Source: Flexicrinis sp001567485 | GTDB lineage: Bacteria; Chloroflexota; Anaerolineae; Aggregatilineales; Phototrophicaceae | DNA length: 64,000 nucleotides | Direction of reading: 5' to 3' | Assembly: GCA_030263635.1 (NCBI GenBank) | Contig: SZPI01000004.1 | Span: forward strand, 13,536 to 77,535 | Part shown: positions 36,306-43,916 of the stretch, in pieces | Layout: every line of letters begins with the position of its first letter | Numbering within the stretch: position 1 is the stretch's first letter | Notes under the pieces: model-generated | What the model saw: only the letters and a program-made list of their open reading frames with translations | Databases searched by the model: none | What the model was told of the DNA's origin: nothing | Position numbers and translations under genes: made by a program

Positions 36306-37115
36306 ATGCGCTATTTTGGGTTTCTGGCTCGATTTGTCATCGTGCCGCTGGCCGTTCTCCGTGTGCTCCTGTGGTGGGATCGCAGACGCGGCCGGATGAT
36401 GCCCGCCGAACTGACTCATTGGCCGGAAGAGAAGGCGCTGCTTGCTCATGCGGTGGTGGCGGTCGCGTACACGACGATTTGGGACAACTATCTGGTCGCG
36501 TCGAAGATTTGGGGCTATGACCGGAATCTCGTGGCGGGGATCCGGTTGGGATGGGTGCCGGCCGAGGAGTACGCGTTTTTCGTCCTGCAACCGTTGTTGA
36601 CCGGTTCGCTGCTGCAGGTCATGGCCCGTCGAATTGAGGCGGATCCGCCAACCGGAAACGCGATGCGCGTCGAACGCGCGGGCGTCACTGCCGGCCTCGG
36701 TGGCGCATGGGCGCTGTCGCTGTTCGGGCTGGCGAGGGGTGGCCCACGCCTCCGTTACATGACTCTAATCACCAGCTGGGCGCTGCCGCCGATCATGCTG
36801 CAAACGGCCTTCGGAGGTGACATCTTGTGGCGGCATCGCAAGATGATTGCCCGTACGATCATCTCCGCGTCACTGTATCTCAGCGCCGCTGACAGCCATG
36901 CGATTGAGGCAGGAACGTGGCATATCAGCCGGAAGAAGACGCTTGGCCTGAACGTGATCCCCAAGCTGCCGATTGAGGAGTTCGTTTTCTTCTGCTTGAC
37001 CAACACGCTGTTGGCATTTGGCGTGACGCTGGTTCTCTCGAAGGAGAGTGAACAGCGTCTGCCGGGGTTTCTTAGGGCGCCCTATGCACGATTCAGATCG
37101 CGATACCTGTCTTGA
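36306..37115 (+). CDS. Lycopene cyclase, fused CrtYc-CrtYd type
   Basis: A 269-residue membrane protein with six to seven helices. It carries two copies of the lycopene-cyclase-domain signature. The first has KIWGYDRNLVAGIRLGWVPAEEYAFF and the second has GTWHISRKKTLGLNVIPKLPIEEFVFF. This is the fused form of the heterodimeric CrtYc/CrtYd cyclases, known from archaea, fungi and some bacteria, which form beta rings on lycopene. One-end (gamma-carotene) or two-end (beta-carotene) cyclisation cannot be told. The ATG at 36306 has GAGGA about 12 bases upstream. It lies 29 bases after crtB. Confidence 0.88.
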   Translation: MRYFGFLARFVIVPLAVLRVLLWWDRRRGRMMPAELTHWPEEKALLAHAVVAVAYTTIWDNYLVASKIWGYDRNLVAGIRLGWVPAEEYAFFVLQPLLTGSLLQVMARRIEADPPTGNAMRVERAGVTAGLGGAWALSLFGLARGGPRLRYMTLITSWALPPIMLQTAFGGDILWRHRKMIARTIISASLYLSAADSHAIEAGTWHISRKKTLGLNVIPKLPIEEFVFFCLTNTLLAFGVTLVLSKESEQRLPGFLRAPYARFRSRYLS

Positions 37116-37163
37116 GCCTGTGCTGCCGTTCGCGCCGGGAGCCATAGTCGAGAGGACGCTCGC

Positions 37164-38144
37164 TTGATCCGGTATGTGCGCGGTGTTTCCGATCCGTCGA
37201 TCTATCACGGCTTCAACCGCAGGCCGCCTTACTTCGAGGGCTGGTACTTCAAGCAGGTCAGCGCTGATAGACGTCAGCGGTGGGCGATCATTCCGGGCGT
37301 GTTCCGGGCTGAAGACTCATCCAAGGATCACGCCTTCGTGCAAGTCCTAGACGGCGTCACCGGTCACGCCTCGTACCATGAGTATCCGGTCGACACGTTC
37401 TGGGCGGATCGCATACGTTTCGACATCCGGATAGGCCCCAACCGCTTCAGCCGGACATCGCTGGCCGTCGATCTCTCTGGCGAGCGTACCGTATCCGGGG
37501 CGTTGGAGTATGCCGAGCACACCGGCCTGCCGTGGAGCGTGCTGCGGCCCGGAATTATGGGGCCGTTCGCCTATATCCCATCTATGGAGTGCTATCACGC
37601 GATCGTCAGCATGGATAACCGTGTTCGTGGCTCGCTTGTGATTGGCGGGGCCGTGGTCGACTTCTCCGGCGGGATCGGTTATCAAGAGAAGGACTGGGGG
37701 ACGAATTTTCCGTCCGCATACGTCTGGCAGCAGAGTAATCACTTCAGCACGCCCGGCACGTCCCTGAGCGCGTCAATCGCTCGCATCCCCCTATGGGGCC
37801 TGAACTTTCCGGGTTTCATCGTGGCGTTATGGCATCACGGACGGCATTATCGTTGGGGGACGTATACCGGCGCGACGGTCACGCGGTTGATCGTGCGCGA
37901 CGATGTTGTGGAGTGGAGTGTGCGTGACCGCCGTTACGTGCTGGAAATGATTTCGCAGCGTGCCAAAGGCGGCTTGCTGAAGGCGCCGATACGCACCGAG
38001 ATGCACCGGCGTGTGGACGAGACGATGAACGCGTTGATCCATGTTCGGCTAATCGGGCGCGACGGAACGGTCATCCTTGATGATACCGCCGACTGCGCCG
38101 CGCTGGAGGTCAACGGCGAGATTCACAGGCTGGTGACGGCATGA
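37164..38144 (+). CDS. Tocopherol-cyclase-like protein
   Basis: A 326-residue soluble protein of the tocopherol cyclase family, a lipocalin-like double barrel. Signature stretches are GFNRRPPYFEGWYFKQV near the N-terminus and GYQEKDWGTNFPSAYVWQQ in the middle. Plant and cyanobacterial members close the chromanol ring of vitamin E, and the fold is related to CrtC-type carotenoid hydratases. Here the TTG start with GAGAGGA 7 bases upstream is chosen. The stop overlaps the next start (ATGA). Within a carotenoid operon it may act on a carotenoid or prenylquinone; the true substrate is unknown. Confidence 0.8.
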   Translation: MIRYVRGVSDPSIYHGFNRRPPYFEGWYFKQVSADRRQRWAIIPGVFRAEDSSKDHAFVQVLDGVTGHASYHEYPVDTFWADRIRFDIRIGPNRFSRTSLAVDLSGERTVSGALEYAEHTGLPWSVLRPGIMGPFAYIPSMECYHAIVSMDNRVRGSLVIGGAVVDFSGGIGYQEKDWGTNFPSAYVWQQSNHFSTPGTSLSASIARIPLWGLNFPGFIVALWHHGRHYRWGTYTGATVTRLIVRDDVVEWSVRDRRYVLEMISQRAKGGLLKAPIRTEMHRRVDETMNALIHVRLIGRDGTVILDDTADCAALEVNGEIHRLVTA

Positions 38145-38914
38145 CGGCGGACATCGGCGCGGCGCGGATTCGGATGTCACCGGTTATGGCTGCGGTTGGC
38201 GCGTGGGTGCTGTCGATGATCGCGCTGCCGATTGCACGCTGGGTATTTGGCGACAGCGTCATCCCGGCGATGACGACGGTGAGCGCCTTGTTTCAGGTCT
38301 CGGCGGTGTTGATCGCGCTCCGGACGACGTGGTCTACCGCGCGTGTCGCGGCAGTGTTCGCCGTCGTGGCGATCCTGACATTTGGCGCGGAATGGCTTGG
38401 CTCGACGACCGGCATTCCCTTTGGCGACTACGCTTACACGGATGGCCTTCAGCCCCAGATCGCGGGCGTGCCGCTTCTCATCCCGTTCGCGTGGATGATG
38501 ATGTTGGGGCCGTCGTGGGCTGTCGCACAGCGGGTGACGGCCTCGCTTCCGGCCGGTTTTCTGCGCGGCGCGGCGTTCGCCGGCGTGAGCGGCGCGGCGA
38601 TGGCGGCGTGGGATCTTTACCTCGATCCGCAGATGGTGGCGTGGGGGTTCTGGCGGTGGGCGGAGCCGGTGGGCTACTTCGGCGTGCCGTGGGTTAATTT
38701 TGCGGGGTGGTTCATCGTGGCGGCCCTCGTGACCGCGATAGTTCGGCCCCTGCCCGTCGCGGCGCCGCCGCTGCTCGTGATCTATGCGGTTGTGTGGATC
38801 TTTCAGGCGATCGGTATGGTGGTGTTCTGGGGGCTGGGCGGGCCGGCGCTGTTCGGGTTCGCCGCGATGGGGCTGTTACTGGCGCTCGGTATTCGTGGGG
38901 GCGGCCGGCTGTGA
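38141..38914 (+). CDS. cruF: Carotenoid 1',2'-hydratase-like membrane protein (CruF/DUF422 type)
   Basis: A 257-residue protein with seven or so membrane helices. It has the family segments GAEWLGSTTGIPFGDYAY, MAAWDLYLDPQMV and FWRWAEPVGYFGVPWVNFAGWF. CruF-type enzymes add water across the 1',2' double bond of gamma-carotene or of bisanhydrobacterioruberin, giving a tertiary hydroxyl that can be glycosylated. It overlaps its neighbours on both sides by 4 bases (ATGA and GTGA), so translation is coupled. The pairing with a glycosyltransferase supports a glycosylated product. Confidence 0.82.
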   Translation: MTADIGAARIRMSPVMAAVGAWVLSMIALPIARWVFGDSVIPAMTTVSALFQVSAVLIALRTTWSTARVAAVFAVVAILTFGAEWLGSTTGIPFGDYAYTDGLQPQIAGVPLLIPFAWMMMLGPSWAVAQRVTASLPAGFLRGAAFAGVSGAAMAAWDLYLDPQMVAWGFWRWAEPVGYFGVPWVNFAGWFIVAALVTAIVRPLPVAAPPLLVIYAVVWIFQAIGMVVFWGLGGPALFGFAAMGLLLALGIRGGGRL

Positions 38915-39510
38915 ACGGCCTCGTATTCGCTGTGTTCGGATTCCTGTGCGGCGCGCTTCCCCTCGCCGTATGGCTGGGACGCGCCGCCCTGCGCCGTGAC
39001 ATCCGCGAAGTTGGCGATCGCAACCCCGGCGCGCTCAATGTGGCCCGGGCTGGCGGGCTGGCGTGGGGAGGGCTTGCGATTGTGCTGGAGGTGTCCAAAG
39101 GCGCGCTTCCGGTCGGTATTGCCGCGCAGGTTGTGGGGTTATCGGGGTGGCAGCTTGTGCTCGCGGCGATTGCCCCGGTGCTTGGTCATGCCTATTCGCC
39201 GTTTCTAGGGTTTCGGGGCGGTAAGGCGGTTGCTGTGTCGCTGGGGATTTGGATCGGGCTTACTGTGTGGATCGTGCCGGCGGTGGGCGTGCCTTCGCTG
39301 ATCGTCTACACGCTGTTCACGACCGCGAGCGGGTGGGCGGTTATGCTCACGATGGGCAACGTCGTGCTGCTGTTTCTGTTCATTGATGTGCGTTGGGAGT
39401 GGTGGATTGTGCTGGCTGTGAACATCGTCGTGTTTGGCGTCAAGCATGCGCTGGAACTTCAAGAGCCGCTGCGGTTCACCACGCCCAACAAGCGTTTGTG
39501 TAAGGGCTGA
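38911..39510 (+). CDS. PlsY-like glycerol-3-phosphate acyltransferase homologue
   Basis: A 199-residue, five-helix protein of the PlsY family, which normally moves acyl groups from acyl phosphate to glycerol-3-phosphate. The loop motifs are recognisable but altered: GDRNPGALNVARAGG where the family has GSGNxGATN, and LGHAYSPFLGFRGGKAVAV where GGKG is usual. The GTG start overlaps the cruF stop. The position between a hydratase and a glycosyltransferase suggests it may acylate a carotenoid glycoside rather than make phosphatidate. That is inference, and a normal PlsY role is still possible if no other copy exists. Confidence 0.75.
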   Translation: MNGLVFAVFGFLCGALPLAVWLGRAALRRDIREVGDRNPGALNVARAGGLAWGGLAIVLEVSKGALPVGIAAQVVGLSGWQLVLAAIAPVLGHAYSPFLGFRGGKAVAVSLGIWIGLTVWIVPAVGVPSLIVYTLFTTASGWAVMLTMGNVVLLFLFIDVRWEWWIVLAVNIVVFGVKHALELQEPLRFTTPNKRLCKG

Positions 39511-39516
39511 ACGGCC

Positions 39517-40611
39517 GTGATCCTTCTTGCTGTTTCGGCGGCCGTCCTGCTGGTGATCGCCGTCGTGATGCTGACCAATGTCGTGTTGTTCCCGCGTCTG
39601 CACGCCGCGGGGCTGGCTGAGGATCTGCGCGGTATCTCGATCCTGATCCCCGCGCGAAATGAGGAGAATCGGCTGGGGCATACGCTGGCGAACCTCGTTT
39701 CACAGACTTCGCCTGATGTCGAAATTATCGTGCTTGACGACCGTTCCACTGACCGTACTGTGGCAGTCGCGCGGATGTTCGCGCCACGCGTCAGGGTGAT
39801 AAGCGGGACGCCGCCCCCTGCGGGATGGGCCGGCAAGAACTGGGCGTGTCAGCAGTTGGCCGACGTGGCGTGTGGTGATGTCCTCGTGTTCACCGATGCC
39901 GATGTACAGTGGAACGCCGGTGCGCTTGCCGCTACATTGGCCGAGTTCCGGCGGACGCGCGCCGATCTGCTCAGTGTATGGCCGACCCAGATCACCGTCA
40001 CATGGGCCGAACGGCTGGTCGTCCCCCTCGTTGCGCTGGCGGTCTTTGGCTATCTGCCGGTTTTCGCCGTGCATCACATCCCACTGCCTGCGTTTGCCGC
40101 CGCGAACGGCCAGTGTATGGTGTGGCGGCGCGCCGCATATGCCCGCGCTGGCGGCCATCACGCGATCAAGGGGACGGTGCTGGATGATGTCCTGTTGGCC
40201 CGCCGGGTTAAGCAAGCCCACCTGCGTCTGCGCAACGCCGACGGCGCCGGATGGGTCGCCTGCCGGATGTATGAGGACTGGGACTCGGTTCGGCGGGGGT
40301 TTGCCAAGAATATCCTCGCTGGTTTTGGCGGCGCGATCCCGCTGATTGGCAGCATCGTGTTTCACTGGATCGTGTACTGGTGGCCGTGGCTGTGGTTGTT
40401 CGTCGGGAACGATGCTGCGGCGGCGCTCATCACGATTGGCGCGGGGATCGCGATGCGGATGGTGTCCGCCGCCGCGACCCGGCAGCGGGCGCGCGATGCA
40501 CTGTGGATGCCGTTCTCCGTCGGCCTGATGACTCTGATCGCGTTTCAGGCGCTGTACTGGCATGCTGCGCACGGCGGGCCGGAGTGGAAGGGGCGTCGGG
40601 TTGCTGCGTAG
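39517..40611 (+). CDS. Family 2 glycosyltransferase, carotenoid type
   Basis: A 364-residue membrane-bound GT-A enzyme. An N-terminal helix is followed by SILIPARNEENRLGHTLANL, EIIVLDDRSTDRT and the metal motif VFTDADVQW. Later come the acceptor region GGHHAIKGTVLDDVLLARRVK and two or three C-terminal helices. The layout matches carotenoid glycosyltransferases such as CruC/CruG and CrtQ-like enzymes, which use UDP-sugars on hydroxylated carotenoids. It lies 6 bases after the PlsY-like gene and overlaps crtI by 11 bases. The sugar is unknown. Confidence 0.8.
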   Translation: MILLAVSAAVLLVIAVVMLTNVVLFPRLHAAGLAEDLRGISILIPARNEENRLGHTLANLVSQTSPDVEIIVLDDRSTDRTVAVARMFAPRVRVISGTPPPAGWAGKNWACQQLADVACGDVLVFTDADVQWNAGALAATLAEFRRTRADLLSVWPTQITVTWAERLVVPLVALAVFGYLPVFAVHHIPLPAFAAANGQCMVWRRAAYARAGGHHAIKGTVLDDVLLARRVKQAHLRLRNADGAGWVACRMYEDWDSVRRGFAKNILAGFGGAIPLIGSIVFHWIVYWWPWLWLFVGNDAAAALITIGAGIAMRMVSAAATRQRARDALWMPFSVGLMTLIAFQALYWHAAHGGPEWKGRRVAA

Positions 40612-42100
40612 CCGGGGCACGCTTGGACGGCGAATCGTCGTGATTGGCGCGGGCATGGGCGGGCTGAGCGCTGCGATCCGCCTGCGCGCGGCGGGCTGTG
40701 ACGTGACCGTGCTTGAGAAGAACCCGATGATCGGCGGAAAGCTCAGCCAGCTCTCGCAAGACGGCTTCCGGTGGGACACCGGCCCGTCGGTGATTACCAT
40801 GCGGCCGGTGTTCGAGGACGTGTTCCACGCGGCCGGCAGGTCGCTCGATGACTACGTTTCCCTCATACCGGTCGAGCCGATGACGCGTTACTTCTGGCCT
40901 GACGGTATCCAGCTTGACGTGACCGCCGATGCCGGACGGTTGAGCGCCGAACTGGAGCGCCGGTTTCCAGGGGATGGCGACGGATACCGCCGCTACCTCG
41001 ACTATGCCGCCGAAATCTACCGCGTCACCGGGCCGGTATTCATCTACTCCGATCCGCCGCGCCTGTCGAGTTTCCTACGCGTGCCAATGCGCGACTGGCT
41101 CAAGGCGGATCCCTTCCGCACGATGAGCGGCGCGATTGACTCGTTTGTGACAGCCCCCCAACTGCGCCAACTTCTGGGGCGGTTCGCGACCTACGTGGGC
41201 GGAAGTCCGTACTTGGCTCCGGCTACGCTTAATGTGATCGCGGCGGTCGAACTGATTGATGGCGTGTGGTATCCGCGAGGTGGGGTATACGCGCTCGGTG
41301 AGGCGTTCCGGCGGCTGGCCGTCGACTCGGGCGTCGACGTTCGCACGGATTCGGATGTGCGCCGCATCGTCATTGATGGGGGACGTGCGCGCGGTGTCGA
41401 GCTGGCGGATGGAACTATGCTGCCCGCCGATGCGGTGGTGTCGAACGTCGACATTACCACGACGTACCGGAACCTGCTTGCGGATACCCCTTCCGCGCGC
41501 AAGACCTACAAGCGACTAGCGCGCCAAGAGCCGTCGTGCAGCGGGTTTGTGCTGCTGCTGGGCATCGACCGCGAGACGCCAGAACTGGCCCACCATAACG
41601 TGTTGTTCAGCGCCGACTATCGCCGTGAGTTCGACCAGATTTTCAGCCAGCACCGGCCGGCTGACGATCCAACCGTATACATCGCGATCACCAGCAAGAC
41701 GGATCCGGATCATGCGCCAGCGGGTATGGAGAATTGGTTTGTGCTGGTCAATGCGCCAGCGCTGGATTCGTCGTTCGACTGGCGTACGCACGCCCCAGCG
41801 TATCGCGACCGTGTGCTGGACGTGATCGAACGATTCGGGTTTGCCGTCCGTCCGCACATCGTCAGCGAGACGATACTTACACCGCTTGATCTGCAAACGG
41901 CGAGCGGGGCCTATCGCGGGGCGTTGTACGGCGCGTCGGCCAACAGCAGATGGGCCACGTTTCGCCGGCCGCATAACCGCAGCGGCGACGTTCCGGGGCT
42001 GTACTTCGCGGGGGGGACGACGCATCCCGGCGGTGGTGTCCCGATGGTCACGCTGTCCGGGAAGGCAGCGGCCGGTATGGTACTGGACGACCTGTCGTGA
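40601..42100 (+). CDS. crtI: Phytoene desaturase-type oxidoreductase (CrtI family)
   Basis: A 499-residue FAD enzyme that introduces double bonds into phytoene. It has the dinucleotide motif RIVVIGAGMGGLSAAIRL followed by VLEKNPMIGGKLSQL. The substrate region is DTGPSVITM, and the C-terminal FAD motif GLYFAGGTTHPGGGVPMV is clear. The TTG start is chosen because a GGAAGGGG site lies about 7 bases upstream and the dinucleotide fold follows directly. It overlaps the glycosyltransferase end by 11 bases and the next gene by 4. Other CrtI subtypes (CrtD, CrtN) are close, but the only crtB partner here argues for phytoene. Confidence 0.9.
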   Translation: MLRSRGTLGRRIVVIGAGMGGLSAAIRLRAAGCDVTVLEKNPMIGGKLSQLSQDGFRWDTGPSVITMRPVFEDVFHAAGRSLDDYVSLIPVEPMTRYFWPDGIQLDVTADAGRLSAELERRFPGDGDGYRRYLDYAAEIYRVTGPVFIYSDPPRLSSFLRVPMRDWLKADPFRTMSGAIDSFVTAPQLRQLLGRFATYVGGSPYLAPATLNVIAAVELIDGVWYPRGGVYALGEAFRRLAVDSGVDVRTDSDVRRIVIDGGRARGVELADGTMLPADAVVSNVDITTTYRNLLADTPSARKTYKRLARQEPSCSGFVLLLGIDRETPELAHHNVLFSADYRREFDQIFSQHRPADDPTVYIAITSKTDPDHAPAGMENWFVLVNAPALDSSFDWRTHAPAYRDRVLDVIERFGFAVRPHIVSETILTPLDLQTASGAYRGALYGASANSRWATFRRPHNRSGDVPGLYFAGGTTHPGGGVPMVTLSGKAAAGMVLDDLS

Positions 42101-43017
42101 AGTGCTTCTACGCCGACGGATTCGTGCTTCCGCTGCCTGCGGGCCATCGGTTCCCGATGCGCAAGTACAGCCGCCTGCGTGAACGCCTGCTTGAGCAGGG
42201 CATCGTGCGGCCGGAGGACTTCGTCGTGCCAACGCCCGCTTCCGACGCCGAAATCCTGCGCTGCCACGACAGCGCGTACCTTGACAAGCTTATACACGGC
42301 CGGCTCAGCGACGCCGAGCAGCGGCGTATTGGCTTCCCGTGGTCACCGCAGATGGTCGAGCGCTCGCGCCGGTCTGTGGGAGCGACCCTGATGGCGGCGC
42401 GAACGGCGTTGGGTGGGGCAGGGATCGCGGCCAACCTCGCAGGGGGCACGCATCACGCCTGCCGCGATCACGGTGAAGGCTTCTGCGTGTTTAACGACGC
42501 TGCAATCGCCGCTCGCGCCATGCAAGCGGAGGGGCTTGCGCAGCGTGTGATCGTCATCGACGTCGACGTACATCAAGGTAACGGGACGGCCGAGATTACC
42601 GCGGGTGATTCGAGCATATTCACCTTCTCGGTTCACGGCGAAAAGAACTTCCCGCTGCGCAAAGTCCCCGGCGATCTCGATATCGGCCTCCATGAGTCGA
42701 TCACCGACGACGAGTATCTGGACGTGGTGGCGGAAGGAACGCGGCGGGCGATTGCGATGTCCAGCGCGGATTTCGCGGTCTACATCGCGGGCGCTGATCC
42801 GTACGAAGGTGATCGGCTGGGAAAACTGAAGATCTCGAAGCAGGCGCTTTCCCAGCGCGACGCACTTGTATTAGACTTATGTGCACAGCATGGTATTCCG
42901 GTAGCCGTTGCGATGGGAGGCGGCTACGCGCCAGACGTGGAAGACATCGTCGATATTCATCTCGCAACGATTCAAATCGCCAGTGAGAGAGCACGCCTTT
43001 GGACAGCGCACAGCTAG
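42097..43017 (+). CDS. Histone deacetylase superfamily protein
   Basis: A 306-residue zinc amidohydrolase of the HDAC/AcuC/acetylpolyamine family. The metal and charge-relay residues are visible: GGTHHACRDHGEGFCVFND, VIVIDVDVHQGNGT (about residue 155), AGADPYEGDRLGKL and the transition-state tyrosine in AMGGGYAPD. Bacterial members remove acetyl groups from lysines, polyamines or small amides. The GTG start overlaps the crtI stop (GTGA), and its end overlaps the J-domain gene by 19 bases. It is therefore part of the carotenoid operon although no carotenoid role is known. Confidence 0.9.
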   Translation: MKCFYADGFVLPLPAGHRFPMRKYSRLRERLLEQGIVRPEDFVVPTPASDAEILRCHDSAYLDKLIHGRLSDAEQRRIGFPWSPQMVERSRRSVGATLMAARTALGGAGIAANLAGGTHHACRDHGEGFCVFNDAAIAARAMQAEGLAQRVIVIDVDVHQGNGTAEITAGDSSIFTFSVHGEKNFPLRKVPGDLDIGLHESITDDEYLDVVAEGTRRAIAMSSADFAVYIAGADPYEGDRLGKLKISKQALSQRDALVLDLCAQHGIPVAVAMGGGYAPDVEDIVDIHLATIQIASERARLWTAHS

Positions 43018-43859
43018 ACACGATCCGTCAATCGCTGCGCAAGCAGTTGAACGCCATTGTCAACGTGCAGGCGTGTTACACGCCACCTCATACGTCACAG
43101 ATCATCGTTCATACATGGACGGGGGTCGTCATCCATATTCAGATCGTGACGGCGCCCATGAAAACCCGGTCGATTCGCCACATGGTGCAAGAGGCGACAG
43201 ATTCGGGGATCGGCTCGTTGTTCATCCTCGACCGCCAACTGCTCCCCGCTCCGGATATCCGGCTGACGGTTCCGGAATGGCTGATGGCGATTCACGTATT
43301 GGCCCACGAGCGCATCTACTGCGTAAGTGTTGGAGATCGCGGCGTAGTGATCGAGCAGCTTCACTTCGAGCCGATTGGCGCGACCGGTGATATGGCCGCA
43401 CGCTACGGCCCTGCCGTCAAGCTGGAGCGCCTGCGGTATCTGCGCACAATCGTCAAGCCGCGTTATATCCGGGGCGAATGGCAGATCGCGGACTTCGGAG
43501 TCGATGCGTTCTGGAAGGATCCGTACGAAGCCCGGCACACATCTGCCGGCGCGCACTACTACCGGCCTGACCCGCGCGAGTATCAGTGGAAGTCGTGGAG
43601 CAGCACGGGGTGGGATCAACCGTCGACTCAGGATATCCCACGGCCTGTGATGCCAGCGCGTGACCGCATCACCACGGCCTACGAACTGCTCAACCTTGAG
43701 CGCGGCGCGACTAAGGAAGAAGTGAGCGCGGCATACCGGCGTTTGGCGTTGGACTATCATCCAGACACCAGCACGCTTCCTTCCGCGGAGGCAGAAGCGA
43801 AGTTCCGCGCATTAAGCGAGGCGTACGAGGCGATCCAGCGCGCCAACCGCTGGAAGTAG
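42999..43859 (+). CDS. J-domain protein with unique N-terminal region
   Basis: A 286-residue protein whose last 70 residues are a J domain: TAYELLNLERGATKEEVSAAYRRLALDYHPDTS has the HPD motif at about residues 254-256, which stimulates DnaK ATPase. The first 200 residues form an unrecognised alpha/beta region with no glycine-rich or zinc segment, so this is a class C J protein. A TTG start is used, overlapping the deacetylase gene by 19 bases. It closes the operon and is followed by a strong terminator. Client unknown. Confidence 0.82.
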   Translation: MDSAQLDTIRQSLRKQLNAIVNVQACYTPPHTSQIIVHTWTGVVIHIQIVTAPMKTRSIRHMVQEATDSGIGSLFILDRQLLPAPDIRLTVPEWLMAIHVLAHERIYCVSVGDRGVVIEQLHFEPIGATGDMAARYGPAVKLERLRYLRTIVKPRYIRGEWQIADFGVDAFWKDPYEARHTSAGAHYYRPDPREYQWKSWSSTGWDQPSTQDIPRPVMPARDRITTAYELLNLERGATKEEVSAAYRRLALDYHPDTSTLPSAEAEAKFRALSEAYEAIQRANRWK

Positions 43860-43865
43860 AATGCA

Positions 43866-43895
43866 AACGGCCCCGATCGAACTGTCGGGGCCGTT
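43866..43895. terminator. Bidirectional terminator between J-domain gene and pyrophosphatase gene
   Basis: AACGGCCCCGA at 43866-43876 and its exact complement at 43885-43895 form an 11-pair stem with an 8-base loop, between the convergent stops at 43859 and 43917. A T-rich stretch follows on the plus strand. Confidence 0.85.
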
Positions 43896-43916
43896 CGTGT
43901 TCTGAGATCGAATCCG

